Assembly: GCA_020881915.1 (NCBI GenBank)
Contig: JAJFPB010000002.1
Location: 3,410,001-3,474,000 of the forward strand
Source: Paramyrothecium sp. XJ0827
Taxonomy: Eukaryota; Ascomycota; Sordariomycetes; Hypocreales; Stachybotryaceae
DNA length: 64,000 bases
Reading direction: 5' to 3'
Part shown: one piece after another, positions 1 to 11,974 of the stretch
Layout of the letters: the number at the start of each line of letters is the position of its first letter
Position numbering within the stretch: position 1 is the first letter of the stretch
The notes under the pieces: model-generated
Told to the model about the DNA's origin: nothing
Seen by the model: only the letters and a program-made list of their open reading frames with translations
Database searches by the model: none
Translations under genes and position numbers: made by a program

Positions 1-3000
1 AAAAAAAATCGATAATCCAAACTCATCCAGGTCAATTGCATGACCTTCTTCACGCGATGTGCTGGCTGCAGTATCATGTAGAGAGTAACAGCCAAGGATC
101 CGAGAATCGTCAAACAGAATGGATCTAATCAAATAATGTTAGCTAGTGTGAGCCTGATAGTGCTTTATCACTGTCAAAAAAGCAGTTGCCTGATTTGGAA
201 ACGTACAGTTCTGAGTAATGCCCTGACGGAAGGGAGGACCGGCATTGAGGATGACGCCCGACAGAATATACTCGAAGCACGAGGTCAAAAACAATGCCGT
301 GTTTTCCGAGTTCTTGATGCTGGGCTCCTCGTGTTTGACCTTGGGCGGTATGTACCAAGGCTGCTCTCGGACTGTGACGTAAGCCACAGCTTGAATGGCA
401 ACGCAAATACCCATGAGTCCCAATAATGGTGCCAAGACCTTGCGTGACACCAAGTCGGCACTCGGTCGCTTACGAGATAAGATTGGTGCAGGTCCGGCCC
501 AGCCCATAAAAACTGCAATGGGAAGAATCAGAAGCAAATCAATGAAGAGAAACTGGAAGTCGCCAAGGTTCGATGCCTTGGCATAGAGAAAGCTGACGGA
601 AGTGAACTGAATAGCCGAGTACAAGCTCATGTACTTGAAGCAACTGAAGCTTGTCACAAGCGCGGCTCTTCCCTCCCTGGACCAAGGTTAGTCTATCTCA
701 TAGAGGCCCGTACTTGCTTGGGGGCTACTTACTTGATGACTTCGAGCACGCAGCGGATGTCAAAAATGCGAGATGTGAAAGGAGCTGCCACGGACGCTTC
801 GGCTTCAGATAGTGAGATACCGACATCTGCTGCCTTCAATGCGCCGCAGTCGTTGGCACCATCACCACAGAACCCACAAGAATAATCTATGCTCTGCAGT
901 TTCTCAACCAACTCATGCTTCTCGTCCGGAGACATCCTGGCGAAGACCTTGCCACAAACAAGCATCTAAACTTGCAGTCAGTTTTGAACGACCGGGAAAG
1001 GGTATTGCACTTACACGACGCATAACCTCTGGAGGAGCGTAGTCGACTATCCACCGGAATACCTCGCCACTTATCGCGAGAGAGTAATTACGAAGGTTGG
1101 AGATGTCGTAGGGAAGCGAGGCATCACCTTCCGGTGGCGCTGGATATGGCTGCAGGGTTGCAATTAGATAAAGAAGTCCAGTAGAACTGATTTAGTCAAG
1201 AATTGTCAGGCAAGACGTACTATCAACGTAGAAGGATCCAAGGAATAAATGCTGTCATCAATGCTTTCCCACTGCAGTCGAGCCGTGGGGTCACGCGCGT
1301 TGCCTGAATAGTTTTGTTTAGCGAGAACGGTCATCCAGGACATGCGTGCTCATTCATCCATACCTTCCGCGAAGTGAGGCACAAAGCAATGTGCATTACG
1401 ATCAATCAGACCGCATTCGCGAGCCACACTGATAGCGGTCAGAATATTATCGCCTGTCACCATGACTGTGCCAATATTAGATTCCATTAGCTCTCTGAGC
1501 ACTGCGGCTGTCGTAGGCTTCAGTTTGTTCTCAAAGATGATGAATCCAAGGAAGTCAAGATCGCTCTCTGCCTCTTCTCGGGACATCTTTTGTGCTTTGA
1601 CCCAACTCAGCTTCTTCAGATGTCGGGTAGCGCAGCCAATAACGCGATAGCCCTTGTGTGTATAGTAGGAAAGCTGTTCATCGTAGTCCTTGGGGACTGC
1701 ATTCAATGCTGCATTAGCAAAGGGTAAGAGCGGGATTGTAGGTAATACTGACAAGTCTCGGGCCTGCAAATCTCACGCATTGCCTCTGGCGCACCCTTGA
1801 CAAAGATATCGCCACTTTTTTGTCCAAACTGACGAACGATGACGCTGGCTCGTCTCAGTTGGGACACAAATTCGAACGATTTCAAGACTCCAAGCTCGAG
1901 AGATCCCTGCGCACAGCGATTAGCTATCATAGTGTTCAGAGACGTGAATACGTTACGTACGTCGGGCGAGCGTGCAATAGAAGGTGCAAGGCCACCTTGC
2001 TCTTCATCTTCTCCTTCCCCTGAGCCTTGTTTTCCCTCCTCGAACGACCAAGTTGTGAATTCGAACATTTTGAGGTCTAATGGATCACCAACAAGCTCAC
2101 CCTCGACAGACCGCAAGGAATGGCAGGTAGCCATTGTGTGGAGTGCAGCTCGCAGATTGCTATTGGAAGCAGAGTTTGCTCCTGTAAGGTGCAAGGATCC
2201 TACTTCTGAGATGACTTCACTAAACCTCTTGGATTCCTCAGAGACGACTCGAATTCCAAGGACGTCCAGTCCATCCTCAGTCAAAGTGCCGGTCTTGTCG
2301 AAACACATGATGTCAAGTTTGCCACCAACGTTCACTCTCTGAGGGCTGATGCAGAATATTTGCTTCTTCTTCAAGCGCGCAAGAGCAAAATTCGTGCCGA
2401 TAGTCAATGTCGCTGGGAGAGCCGGTGGGACCACGATTGTGATTAGATCAAGAGCCCGGATTATGATAAGATGCCATGCGATGCCGAGTCTGATGAAGTT
2501 GATAAACGATGCAATGAATCCAATGAGGGCAATGACGGCCATGACACTGATATAGCGAAATGAATCTCGGTAGAACTTGAAGCCAGAAGGCTTGGGAAAG
2601 AGCATTGACCGGACGAGAGCACCCTTGGTGGTATTGAAACCCGTTCGAACAACCAGTGCAAGGGCTACAGCATCACCATCCTGGTCATCCTGGGGACGTC
2701 TAGTGCGGATTATTTTGGTGCCGCAAAAGAGAAAATGTCGCGCGGTTTCAGGAGATACAGAAGACGCGGCCAGATCCATGTATGATAGTGTTTCGTTGCT
2801 TGCTGGAAGCTTTGAAACCGGGACAGATTCGCCTTCATTCGTTAGCGACGGGGTGTTTTTACCTGACCCTTTGGAACTTACCTGTCAACATGCTTTCATT
2901 GACTATGCAGTCACCGCTTAACAGGATGCTGTCGGCTGGGAATTGAGTTAAGTTTGGATCACTGAGCTCATAGATATCACCAGGGACAAGTTCGCCTGAC

Positions 3001-4515
3001 GATACATATCTCCCTAACGAGGGTTAGGAGACATTAAGTAGTTGAATGATATACACCACTTACAAAAACCATTTCGAAGTACGCGCACGTCGCATTCAAA
3101 ACGAGAGACCTCTCGAAGCCTTCTCATTGTCTAACTGATCAGCCCACCGACATCAGACATATTTAGAACATACTTACAGCGCGTGTCTCCAGTAGAGTGG
3201 CAGATATGCTACCCACTGATATGATAAGAATGCAGGCAGCATAGTAATAGTAAGAATCGAGTGACCAAAGGACCAAACTGGCAATTTGGAAAATGTAAAA
3301 AGGATGAAGCACCTAGTGCAGTTAGCAACCTCATCCGTCACAAAAAAAGATGCTGGAATAAGACGGAAAGAGCGACATACCTCATCAACTAAGAGATGCC
3401 CCATGGATTTCTCTTCAATATCAATCAAGTTGTTGCTGAAAATGATTTCACGAATGGACTTCTCGTCGCTGTCAAGACCGGAACGAACCCGTCGTATATC
3501 TGTCCAGTCAGGATCTTTCCATCCACTAGACAAGATAAACTTGTCCTTGAGAGGATGAAAGAACAGTCGGACGTAACGGTAGTCCAAGGTTCGAAGAACA
3601 TCCATGATTGGGTCATTCTCGTCGTCAAGGCCATCTGCAGTCAATTTGTCCGGTAATCCGAAGACAGTCGACAGTGGGCGCCCATATGGACGCACCTTGG
3701 CGGGCATGATAATCAACTCTGACCATTGGTTCTCGACAACCACCCAATCGCATTCTTTGAGAGGCGACACTTGTCCAACAATAGCAATATACCACCTAGG
3801 GATCCATCTGAAAAGAAGATACGCTATGCCAAGGGTGCAGACACAAAGGACGATATATGCTAGGCGACCAAGAAAGCTTGTACGGAACCCTGCAATGGCG
3901 ATTGTGAGATCCTCGTTCGCCATATACAGCTTCTGACTGCTTCGACCGGTTATATGGGAGCTAGCCGCTGTAGCAATGCTAGAAGTCCTTAGAAGGTGGG
4001 CATGCACAGAAGTTCGAGAGTGGGTGGAGGATCTTCGATGCAAGACGTAGTCGTCCCGTGAATCGTCGTAGTCATGGTCTGCGGAATCATCCTCGTCGAA
4101 ATCGCCAAAATCCAGATCTCCAATGTCACTGACACTGCGTCGGATGTAGTCATCGGTTATGTCCGGCCGGGAGAAGGTCTCCTCATCCACATCCGCGGGT
4201 GCCTCTGGCTCTTCTTCGTAATAGGTGAAACTTGTCGTCGAGTCTGCGCGAGCCCTACGATGAGAAAATGCAGACACGCTTGTTGGAAGGCTTTCGGCGA
4301 CAGGTCCTGAGAAAAGCTATGATGAAAGTAAAGTGAGCGGGCGAATTCAGCCGGATGTGAGGCAGCTGCGGTACCTCTTCATGGGCCATTTCTACATCTT
4401 CAAAGATGCTGGCATAGCTTTGGTTCGAATTCAGTCGATAGAGTGGCGCATGGCCATTGGGTTGGACTGGGCGTTCGCCCGAGTCCCTCTGGTGAGGTGA
4501 AGCACCCTCTTCCAT
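1..4515 (-). CDS. YPK9: P5B-type cation/polyamine-transporting ATPase (Ypk9/ATP13A2 family), 3' end cut by window edge
   Basis: P-type ATPase of the vacuolar/lysosomal P5B class; family members export polyamines and protect against metal stress. Exons: <1..124, 207..676, 733..965, 1015..1149, 1221..1303, 1364..1696, 1753..2832, 2882..3013, 3064..3130, 3178..3312, 3381..4316, 4375..4515; all phases agree, giving about 1,289 residues before the edge. Seen: acidic Ser-rich N terminus, first membrane segments near residue 200, TGES actuator loop near 470 (formed across the 2832/2882 junction), PPALP in the membrane domain (the P5B form; P5A has PPELP), phosphorylation site DKTGTLTE with Asp649, and hinge GDGAND at 1048-1053. 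The last visible exon encodes a QLTWMS segment typical of the C-terminal membrane region, so little is missing. It is divergent from NAP1. The family assignment is strong; the transported ion is inferred only from the family. Confidence 0.93.
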
Positions 4516-5133
4516 GTTTTATTGAATGCTAGGATGCACGGCGTTCCATGGCCCTCGATTATCACGATATCTAGGAAACCATTCGTGGTGTTGTCGCGTG
4601 CAAGCTCCAGAACCAGGCGAATTTGGTGGTGTAGCTTCAGGGCGCGCTTCCCACCAATCAACTCTGGTATGGGGGGCTCGGTACGTCATTTGCTGGTGAT
4701 GCGCCAGGTAGGCACAGATTAGGTAAGGGTACACAATCTCATGTGTGCGGCATGGACAATCGAGATAACCCAAGAGCCCAGAGGCAAGGTTGCCGTGACC
4801 TCCAGGCCCCTGTGGACCCTGGAGCCGCAATTGGCCTAGTGGGGAGAAAAGCCAAGAACCCGTCTCAACTTTTCTATGCAGGGTACAGGGTAGGCCAAGT
4901 GGGTTTCCGCGGCGAAACCGAAGCACTGGCCCAACAAGCCGCGTCGCAATGAGCAGTGCCCAAATTTTCACCACTTACCTAACATATCGCCCCCCCCACC
5001 AAAATTTAGCAAACGCCAAAACAACGGCGGGTGCGTCTCAACTTCTCTCCTCACCCCGTCCTACATCTCTTCAGCACAAGAGAGTTCTTCTATCAACGCC
5101 ATACTTGTTTCTTCATTTTCTGAATCAAGCACC
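4516..5133. promoter_or_regulatory. Divergent intergenic region YPK9/NAP1
   Basis: These 618 bp separate two divergently transcribed genes and must hold both promoters. A pyrimidine-rich stretch (about 5040-5110) precedes the NAP1 start. AGGTA-type motifs occur at 4705-4730. No convincing TATA box and no credible coding potential were seen; the short ORFs on both strands resemble nothing recognisable. Confidence 0.5.
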
Positions 5134-6583
5134 ATGGCCGAACCCATCCGAGGAAAGCGAAACGATGTCACGGCTCCGTAAGTGCTTCTCACCGCTGTGT
5201 TACTTGGAGATGCTAATACCCCACCTTAGCACGCCGCAGAACACGCCCGCCAACACCGCGCCCATTTCCTCCCACGCTCAGCAGCCTGGCGTTGCCAGCA
5301 TCCGAGAGGGTTGGTTCACCAAAGTCATTCAAGCTAGTTGTAGCTATCGTCCACGGCTTTTACTGACTCTTTTATCTTACTTGTAGAGGACATGGACCGC
5401 GCTGCCGCCGCTTCGATCTTCGCTCAGAACCCTCAGCTTGTCCAGATGATCCAGGGCCGTCTCGGATCCTTGATCGGCCGTTCCTCTGGATATATCGAGT
5501 CGCTCCCTGCTCCCGTGCGCCGTCGTGTTGCCGGCCTTCGAGGCATCCAGAAGGAGCACTCCAAGCTCGAGGTTGAATTCCAGGAAGAGGTCTTGCAGTT
5601 GGAGAAGAAGTATTTCGCCAAGTTCAGCCCACTGTACGAGAAGCGTTCAGCCATCGTCAATGGAAAGGCCGAACCCTCCGAGGACGAGATCAAGGCTGGC
5701 GAAGACGATGAGGAGGATACGCCCGCCGATGCCGACTCGGCTGCCAAGACGGAGAAGCAGGCCGATGTCGCCGACAACGTTGCCGGTATTCCTGAGTTCT
5801 GGCTGTCTGCCATGAAGAACCAGATCACCCTCGCAGAAATGATTACCGACCGTGATGAAGCTGCGCTTAAGCACCTGGTCGACATCCGTCTCGAGTATCT
5901 CGACAAGCCCGGTTTCCGTCTGATTTTTGAATTCGCCCCTAATGAATTCTTCAACAATAAGACCATCTCCAAGACCTACTACTACCAGACCGAAGCTGGA
6001 TACGGCGGCGAGTTCATCTATGACCACGCTGAGGGTGATTCCATCGACTGGCTGCCTGGCAAGAACCTGACCGTCAGAGTCGAGGCTAAGAAGCAGCGAA
6101 ACAAGAGTAAGCTCCATACCTGCAGGTCCAGAACATGACTAACCATTTGTAAAGACACCAAGCAGACTCGCATTGTTAAGAAGACTGTCCCCACGGAGTC
6201 TTTCTTCCGCTTCTTCTCGCCACCCAAGCCCCCCACTGAAGACGAGGAGGATGAGGATGCTGGCTCAGATATCGAGGAACGACTCGAGCTCGACTACCAA
6301 CTCGGCGAGGATATCAAGGAGAAGTTGATTCCTCGAGCAGTTGACTGGTTCACTGGAGAGGCTCTGGCATTCGAGGAAATCGACGAGGATGATCTCGATG
6401 GCGAAGACTTTGACGACGATGAGGATGATGAGGATGACTTGAGCGAGGACCACGATGATGAGGAGGAGTCGGAAGAAGATGTGAGTATATCCTCGAGTAC
6501 ATGTACTATGACAAAACTGACCAATATACCAGGACGAGTCGGGCAAGCCTAAACAGGAGGCAGCTGAGTGCAAGCAGAGCTGA
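5134..6583 (+). CDS. NAP1: Nucleosome assembly protein 1 (histone H2A-H2B chaperone)
   Basis: Exons 5134..5177, 5230..5309, 5387..6106, 6155..6480 and 6533..6583 give 406 residues, the usual NAP1 size. The first exon has only 44 nt and reads [10 protein letters not shown]. The NAP fold is recognisable from FWLSAMKN through [18 protein letters not shown] and [10 protein letters not shown], followed by the family-typical acidic tail of Asp/Glu runs (about residues 360-395). The protein ends in AECKQS, a CaaX-like prenylation box matching the conserved NAP1 terminus AECKQQ. The final short exon is needed to reach it, which supports the model. Family role: shuttles H2A-H2B, assembles nucleosomes and binds B-type cyclin and Gin4-type kinases in yeast. 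Nothing is missing. Confidence 0.95.
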
Positions 6584-8792
6584 ACAACTGAGGGCCAAGC
6601 TTCTCATGAGTAAATGGATTTTATCAGGGATAGATCGCACCACGCTTCCTTTCCGTAATTCGAACGTATTGGCTGCAGTTGATCTACTAGCTGGGTGGGT
6701 GTTTTCTAGCTATGGCACGAGGTTTACGGCACATGTTGGTCACAAAAATACCAATTAGAAGTTGAAAAGTCAGGGTGCCAACTTAAGCTGTGTCCTTTGA
6801 AGAGCAGTCACCGAACAGGGCACTCATTGATGCCGGCCATGGCGAGACTGGTTATTAATAATATTTCTTTTCGTTATTGGTATTGTGATGTACCCCCTAC
6901 TTAGCGGGCTGGTCAGGTATTATTGGTTATTAGGTGCTCTAATCGGGTTGTGCCAAGTGAATGCTGTATTGGCGCTGAAGGCCATCGAATCAGAGTGAAT
7001 TGTTCTCGGTGTAATATTGAAATTGCGTCCCAAAACGTTAGTACCTAAGGCACCTTGCCGGTAGGTAGATGCGGTAGGTAACTCAAGATGCATTTTTAGT
7101 CACTATATGCGTGTGTGGGGGATACGCCCCGAATATTACGAGTTGTCTTGGCAAGCTACCTAATGTATGCAGACCTACCAGGTGAAAGAAGATGGAAGAG
7201 GACATGAACGACTAAAACGGAAGAGAAGAAGGAAGAAGGAAGAAAGAAACAAGTCATTCCCTTCTTGCCTAGAGACTGGCCATGGATATGAACAAGACAT
7301 CGCACGTCTCTGAATAGAATCCCATGCGTACCGAGTCGCTCAGCAAAACACAGAGATGATGCTTTTTTGGATAAACCAACATTTGCCATTGGAGTAAGAG
7401 GCTTCTTGGGTTTAGTAACCGATAATCAATTTGGGTGTCGACTTCATTGGAAGCGGTGCCTAGGTCATTTGCAGACGATGCGCAAAGCCGGAAAGAGTTA
7501 GGAAAGGTTTAAGCAGTGGACGGATGAATGCTGACTTGGTGGTCTTCGTTTCTGTCGAGTCGACTTTAAAGGCCGATTTCCGGAGACCCGTAACCGGCGT
7601 GCAGACTCCGTCTGGTACCGGGGCTAGGGCGGCAAGAGCGGTGCTCGGCCATGCATGGCAGCATGCAAGAGGCGGCGAATTTTGCGGCATGTCCCGTTAG
7701 GGAAGTGACATGGGCTCCAGGGGTCGCGCGGGCCCGCTCGTCTCTGAGCCAGCACGCAAACCGAAATAAGGCTACCACCAAAGTTGCTTGCGCGATGGGC
7801 CTAGTGCCATACTAATTTGCCCTGGCAAGCCGCCAGAGAAGTGTTTGAGTCAACCGGATGCACTCAACTTTGGCGAAACGCGGGATATTTTTTTTTTTCG
7901 TCATTGCTCCCGAATGCCGCCTTCTGCTGTCGAGCCGGCGATCCTTCCACTTTAGCTAGGTGCTTCAGTTACTCAGGGCCCGGCTGCAGATCTAGAACGC
8001 AAGGCGCAGACGTACAACAAGATTTCATGCATGAGGAACAGAATCACGAGCAAGGTAATTGTCATGAGATGCTGCAGGATGATACAATCGGGACTACAGA
8101 GGTAGCAAGGTTGCAAAGGCCGGGGGGTTAGATTCAAGAGTCGCAGTCACGGCGGGTTTCCAGCGAAAGGTAGAATGTGTCGGTGCAACTCGCCGGTCTT
8201 GTACGTTTAACACAATGTAAAAGAACCTATCCAGTAGCAGTCATATATTGCCACAAGAACGTGTCGATACTCTACCATCGTACCCAAGAGAGTGTAGTCC
8301 TCCTACTACTAATAAGTCTACCTTGTTGCGCTTTTTGGGCATCTTAGGTAAGGTAGGGTTGGCGGGGGGTTCTGCTGCCCCGCGCCTCTGTTTGACAGTG
8401 ATATCAAAGTAACTTGCCTGTTACAGCGCAGGAGCCCGTCCGGGATATTAATTCAAATCATGTGTTACATTGAGCTGAGATCCCCCACGTCTTGGCCCGA
8501 ACAAAGAATTCCAAAAAAAAAAAAACAAATGCAGGTGCTGGGAATGTCGTAGTTCATCATGCAGCATGCCATGTAATGTAAGGTCGCGCTTCTGTCAGTG
8601 AGGCGAGCTCCGCCATGCCGTAATCGGTTCTTTGAGCACCAAGTTTTACTAAGTTTCGGCGCTGCCCCTCTCTAGGCCATGCGATGACTACATTGCTATA
8701 CTTTTATAAAAAGCTCCAGTGCTCGGCTCTAATCCTGCAATCCGTCCCTGTCGAACCTCCAGTCAAATCAAAAACTTCTCAATCCGACAGCC
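6584..8792. other. 2.2-kb intergenic region, no gene seen
   Basis: The stretch between NAP1 and SER3 holds only scattered ORFs under about 105 codons with no family signature and no plausible splice extension. Seen in it: repeated AGGTA/TACCT motifs (7041-7080, 8344-8356), a poly-T tract (about 7889-7898), a poly-A tract (8514-8525) and a TATA box just before SER3. It most likely contains the NAP1 3' UTR and the SER3 promoter. Confidence 0.5.
8702..8711 (+). promoter_or_regulatory. TATA box of SER3
   Basis: TTTATAAAA lies 82-91 bp upstream of the SER3 ATG, followed by a pyrimidine-rich stretch and CAATC/TCAAA sequence that could be the transcript start. This is one of the few clear TATA elements in the gene-rich part of the window. 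Confidence 0.6.
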
Positions 8793-10665
8793 ATGACCTC
8801 CGCACGAGATATTCAGTCGCGCCTGGTGCCGACCTCCCCCCCTCAGTCCCATAGCTGGAACCAGCAGAATCTCTCAACCTCTCCATCCGCGGCCTTTTCC
8901 CTCCCAAACAGCCTTGGAGGGGCAATTCCTCGAGGAAGTGCGCCCAAGAACCTCAAGCCCTTCAACACCCAGGACATCAAGATCCTCCTGCTTGAGAATG
9001 TCAATCGTGCAGGCCAAGATATCCTGAAAACCCAAGGGTATCAGGTAGAGGCACACAAAACGTCCCTTCCGGAGGATCAGCTCATAGAGAAGATTCGGTT
9101 AGTACTGTATCCTCCGGCTTCAACTAGCCTGGATGGTCAGCCCCCAGCTTCAGCATTTGCTAACGACTCCGGCCCCTTCTAGCGATGTCCACGTTATTGG
9201 AATTCGCTCGAAGACGAAGCTCACCGAGCGCGTCCTCAGGGAGGCCAAGAATCTTCTTGTTGTTGGCTGCTTCTGTATCGGTACGAACCAGGTCGACCTC
9301 GATTTCGCCGCTCGTCAAGGCATCGCTGTCTTCAACTCCCCATTCGCCAATTCCCGAAGCGTCGCCGAGCTAGTGATTGGTGAAATCATCTGTCTCGCGC
9401 GCCAGCTTGGAGATCGATCCAACGAGATGCACCGCGGCACATGGAACAAGGTCAGCGCCAAGTGCTGGGAAGTCCGAGGCAAGACTCTTGGTATGTAATG
9501 GATATACCCTGTTGCCCGATTTATACATGGGACTGATGCGGGAATCCAGGTATTGTTGGATACGGCCACATTGGCTCTCAGCTATCAGTTTTGGCTGAGG
9601 CTATGGGCATGAACGTCATCTACTACGACATTGTCACCCTCATGGCCTTGGGAACTTCAAGGCAGGTTCCAACATTGGAAGCTCTCTTGGAAGAAGCCGA
9701 CTTTGTTACCTTGCATGTTCCTGATCTTCCCGAAACGCGAGGCCTGATTTCCACAGCCCAACTTGAACGTATGAAGATTGGATCATACCTTATCAATGCC
9801 AGCCGTGGAAGTGTTGTCGACATCCCTGCACTAATCAAAGCAATGCGCGCCGGACACATTGCTGGCGCAGCCTTGGACGTGTACCCCAATGAGCCAGCCG
9901 CAAATGGCGATTATTTCAACAGTAACCTTAACACATGGGGCGAGGATCTTCGCAGCCTCAATAACATCATTTTGACGCCTCATATTGGTGGCAGCACTGA
10001 AGAAGCTCAGCGTGCCATTGGCATTGAAGGTACGCTTTCTTGAGGGATTGTCCTAGCACCAGCCGCATTACAAGAACGGTATCTAACTCTTGCTCCACAA
10101 ATAGTCGCCGAAGCGCTTGTGAGGTACATCAACCAAGGCATCACGTTGGGCAGCGTCAATCTTCCCGAGGTGCAACTTCGCTCTCTTACTCTCGATGAGC
10201 CAGACCATGCTCGCGTTCGTCAAACCCTGCCCCATTAATCTTATGGACAGTTGACGGCTAACTGTGTACCTAGGTCATTTACATCCATCGCAACGTGCCT
10301 GGTGTGTTGCGAAAAGGTAAAACTCATTTTGATTTAGATGCCTCAACAGCTTCTATCACGCAATCAGGCTTGCTTAACTAACACGATCAATAGTAAACGA
10401 GGTTCTAGGCGACCACAACGTCGACAAGCAAATCAGCGACAACCGCGGTGATGTATGTACACGTGTGTTTCGTCAGCATTGACCATAACTGACATTCACC
10501 TAGGTTGCCTACTTGATGGCGGATATTAGCAATGTCCGTTTTGAGCAAATCAAGGACATTTTCGAGAGGCTGGAGGCTCTCAGCTGTAAGTTACAGTATG
10601 GCATGAGTTGTATCAACCGCTGACGAACCAATCTAGCCCGTGTGTTGACACGAGTATTGTACTAG
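8793..10665 (+). CDS. SER3: D-3-phosphoglycerate dehydrogenase (serine biosynthesis)
   Basis: Oxidises 3-phosphoglycerate to 3-phosphohydroxypyruvate with NAD, the first step of serine synthesis in the cytosol. Exons 8793..9097, 9183..9490, 9550..10029, 10105..10214, 10274..10316, 10394..10452, 10504..10585 and 10637..10665 give 471 residues, as in yeast Ser3/Ser33 (469). Seen: substrate domain with HVIGIRSKT and NQVDLDFAA, NAD-binding GYGHIG at about 208-213, active-site segments NASRGSVVD and LTPHIGGST (catalytic Arg and His), then a C-terminal ACT domain built from five small exons (VIYIHRNVPGVL, GDVAYLMADI) that normally binds serine for feedback control. It ends VLTRVLY, close to the family terminus. 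The start has a clean purine at -3 (GCCATG). The 5' part before residue 55 is low-complexity, as in other fungi. Confidence 0.96.
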
Positions 10666-11974
10666 TTGCAAACATCTGGGATCAGTAGAGGGGCGTTTGG
10701 AGGGTATATTGTACAACATCTCAACATGCAGCAGCTTGCAGCTCAACGCTTCGGGTAGGCTATGACAGAAAAGTTAAGCAACGGAGCAACGGAGGGTTGG
10801 GGTATAGACGATCATTTCAAGTATCCCCTTCGAATAAAATTGCGAAGGACACCAGAAAATTATTCCGCCAAACAGTGTCGAATTGCGCCGAATCCCAGGC
10901 GCAGTTGTGAGGGCACGTTGCAAGCAGACACAAGCCCACCAACTATGACGTGCATTTGAGACGGACAGCAGGCAAGGTGGAACACAACAGACGATGGGGG
11001 TAATCTGGCGTCAACCAATTTGCGAAATGCACAATGTAATGGGCGCATTGAAGCACAACCATTAGTAGTTCCAGGAACTAGCATGGCCCCCTGTAGTATG
11101 CCTGTTTGCTACTAAAGGCGCCTCAGGATTGGCGGTGAAAAAAAAATGGGTGCCGCGATTTGATGTCCTGAGTATCCAGGAATGCATTGACGCAAAGCAA
11201 GGTAAAATTTGGGTATCTGCTTTTGAGCAGAATGCCAGCTTGAGGTCGGTACCTGAGGTGCCCAGGCAGGTTTAGAATGTCTTTCACCACAGACGGTAAG
11301 TCAGGTCGTTTGGCACTTCTACCAAAAACGCAAGACATGAATTACCTTGCCGTGCCTTGGGTACCTTAGGCAAGTAGTACGTTTTAAGTGTTTTGGGAAA
11401 GCCGTTTGATGTGATGTGGAGGCGGCTGGGCAGACGGTACCTGATAATAAAGTACCTGGACACCAAGCTCAGGCCAGGTGGTGTACCGGGAATTCTACAC
11501 ATGTTCTTCGCCCAGCCCCTTTTATAGAAGCATTCTGCTAGTCTGGGTGTCTGGCGATTGGCTGGCCCCTCAGGGGACACCGCTCCAATGCTCCACCACC
11601 CCGAACCCCTTGCTCCCCTATGCAGCTGCACCCTTCATTTACGCGTGCTGCTGATACTGGCAAGCTCTCGGAGCAAAAAAGTCCAGCCCTCTCTTCCAGA
11701 ATCTCTCTCCATCCAGCCATCGGATCTTTCACGACGCTCGGTTTCCCCTTGGGCTCTAATTGCCATCCTCCCTCGCCTTGCACCCTCCCTTGGTCGTCTC
11801 GAACGCCAGTCCTCGGCAATTCTCTTCGCCGCTCCGCCATCCTTTCGATCGGTTGCTCACCAACGCAGCCTCTTCTCCTGGCCACGGAGTCGCTCATGAG
11901 TGTCTCCCGCCGGTCATCTTCCTCAACCCGACTCCTCGCCCCTTCTTGCGGACTATTCCTTTAACGATTCCCCC
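10666..11974. other. Intergenic region SER3/MYO2
   Basis: These 1.3 kb hold the SER3 terminator and the myosin promoter/leader. The last 350 bp (from about 11600) are strongly pyrimidine-rich (CTCTCTTCC-type runs), typical of fungal promoter and 5' UTR sequence. TACCT/AGGTA motifs recur at 11250-11265 and 11341-11372. Several overlapping ORFs of 70-120 codons are compositional artefacts of the CT-rich tract and show no family features. Confidence 0.45.

Noticed and set aside
7817..8131. 104-codon plus-strand ORF in the NAP1/SER3 gap
   Set aside because: No family features, no conserved motif and spans a poly-T run; looks like chance.
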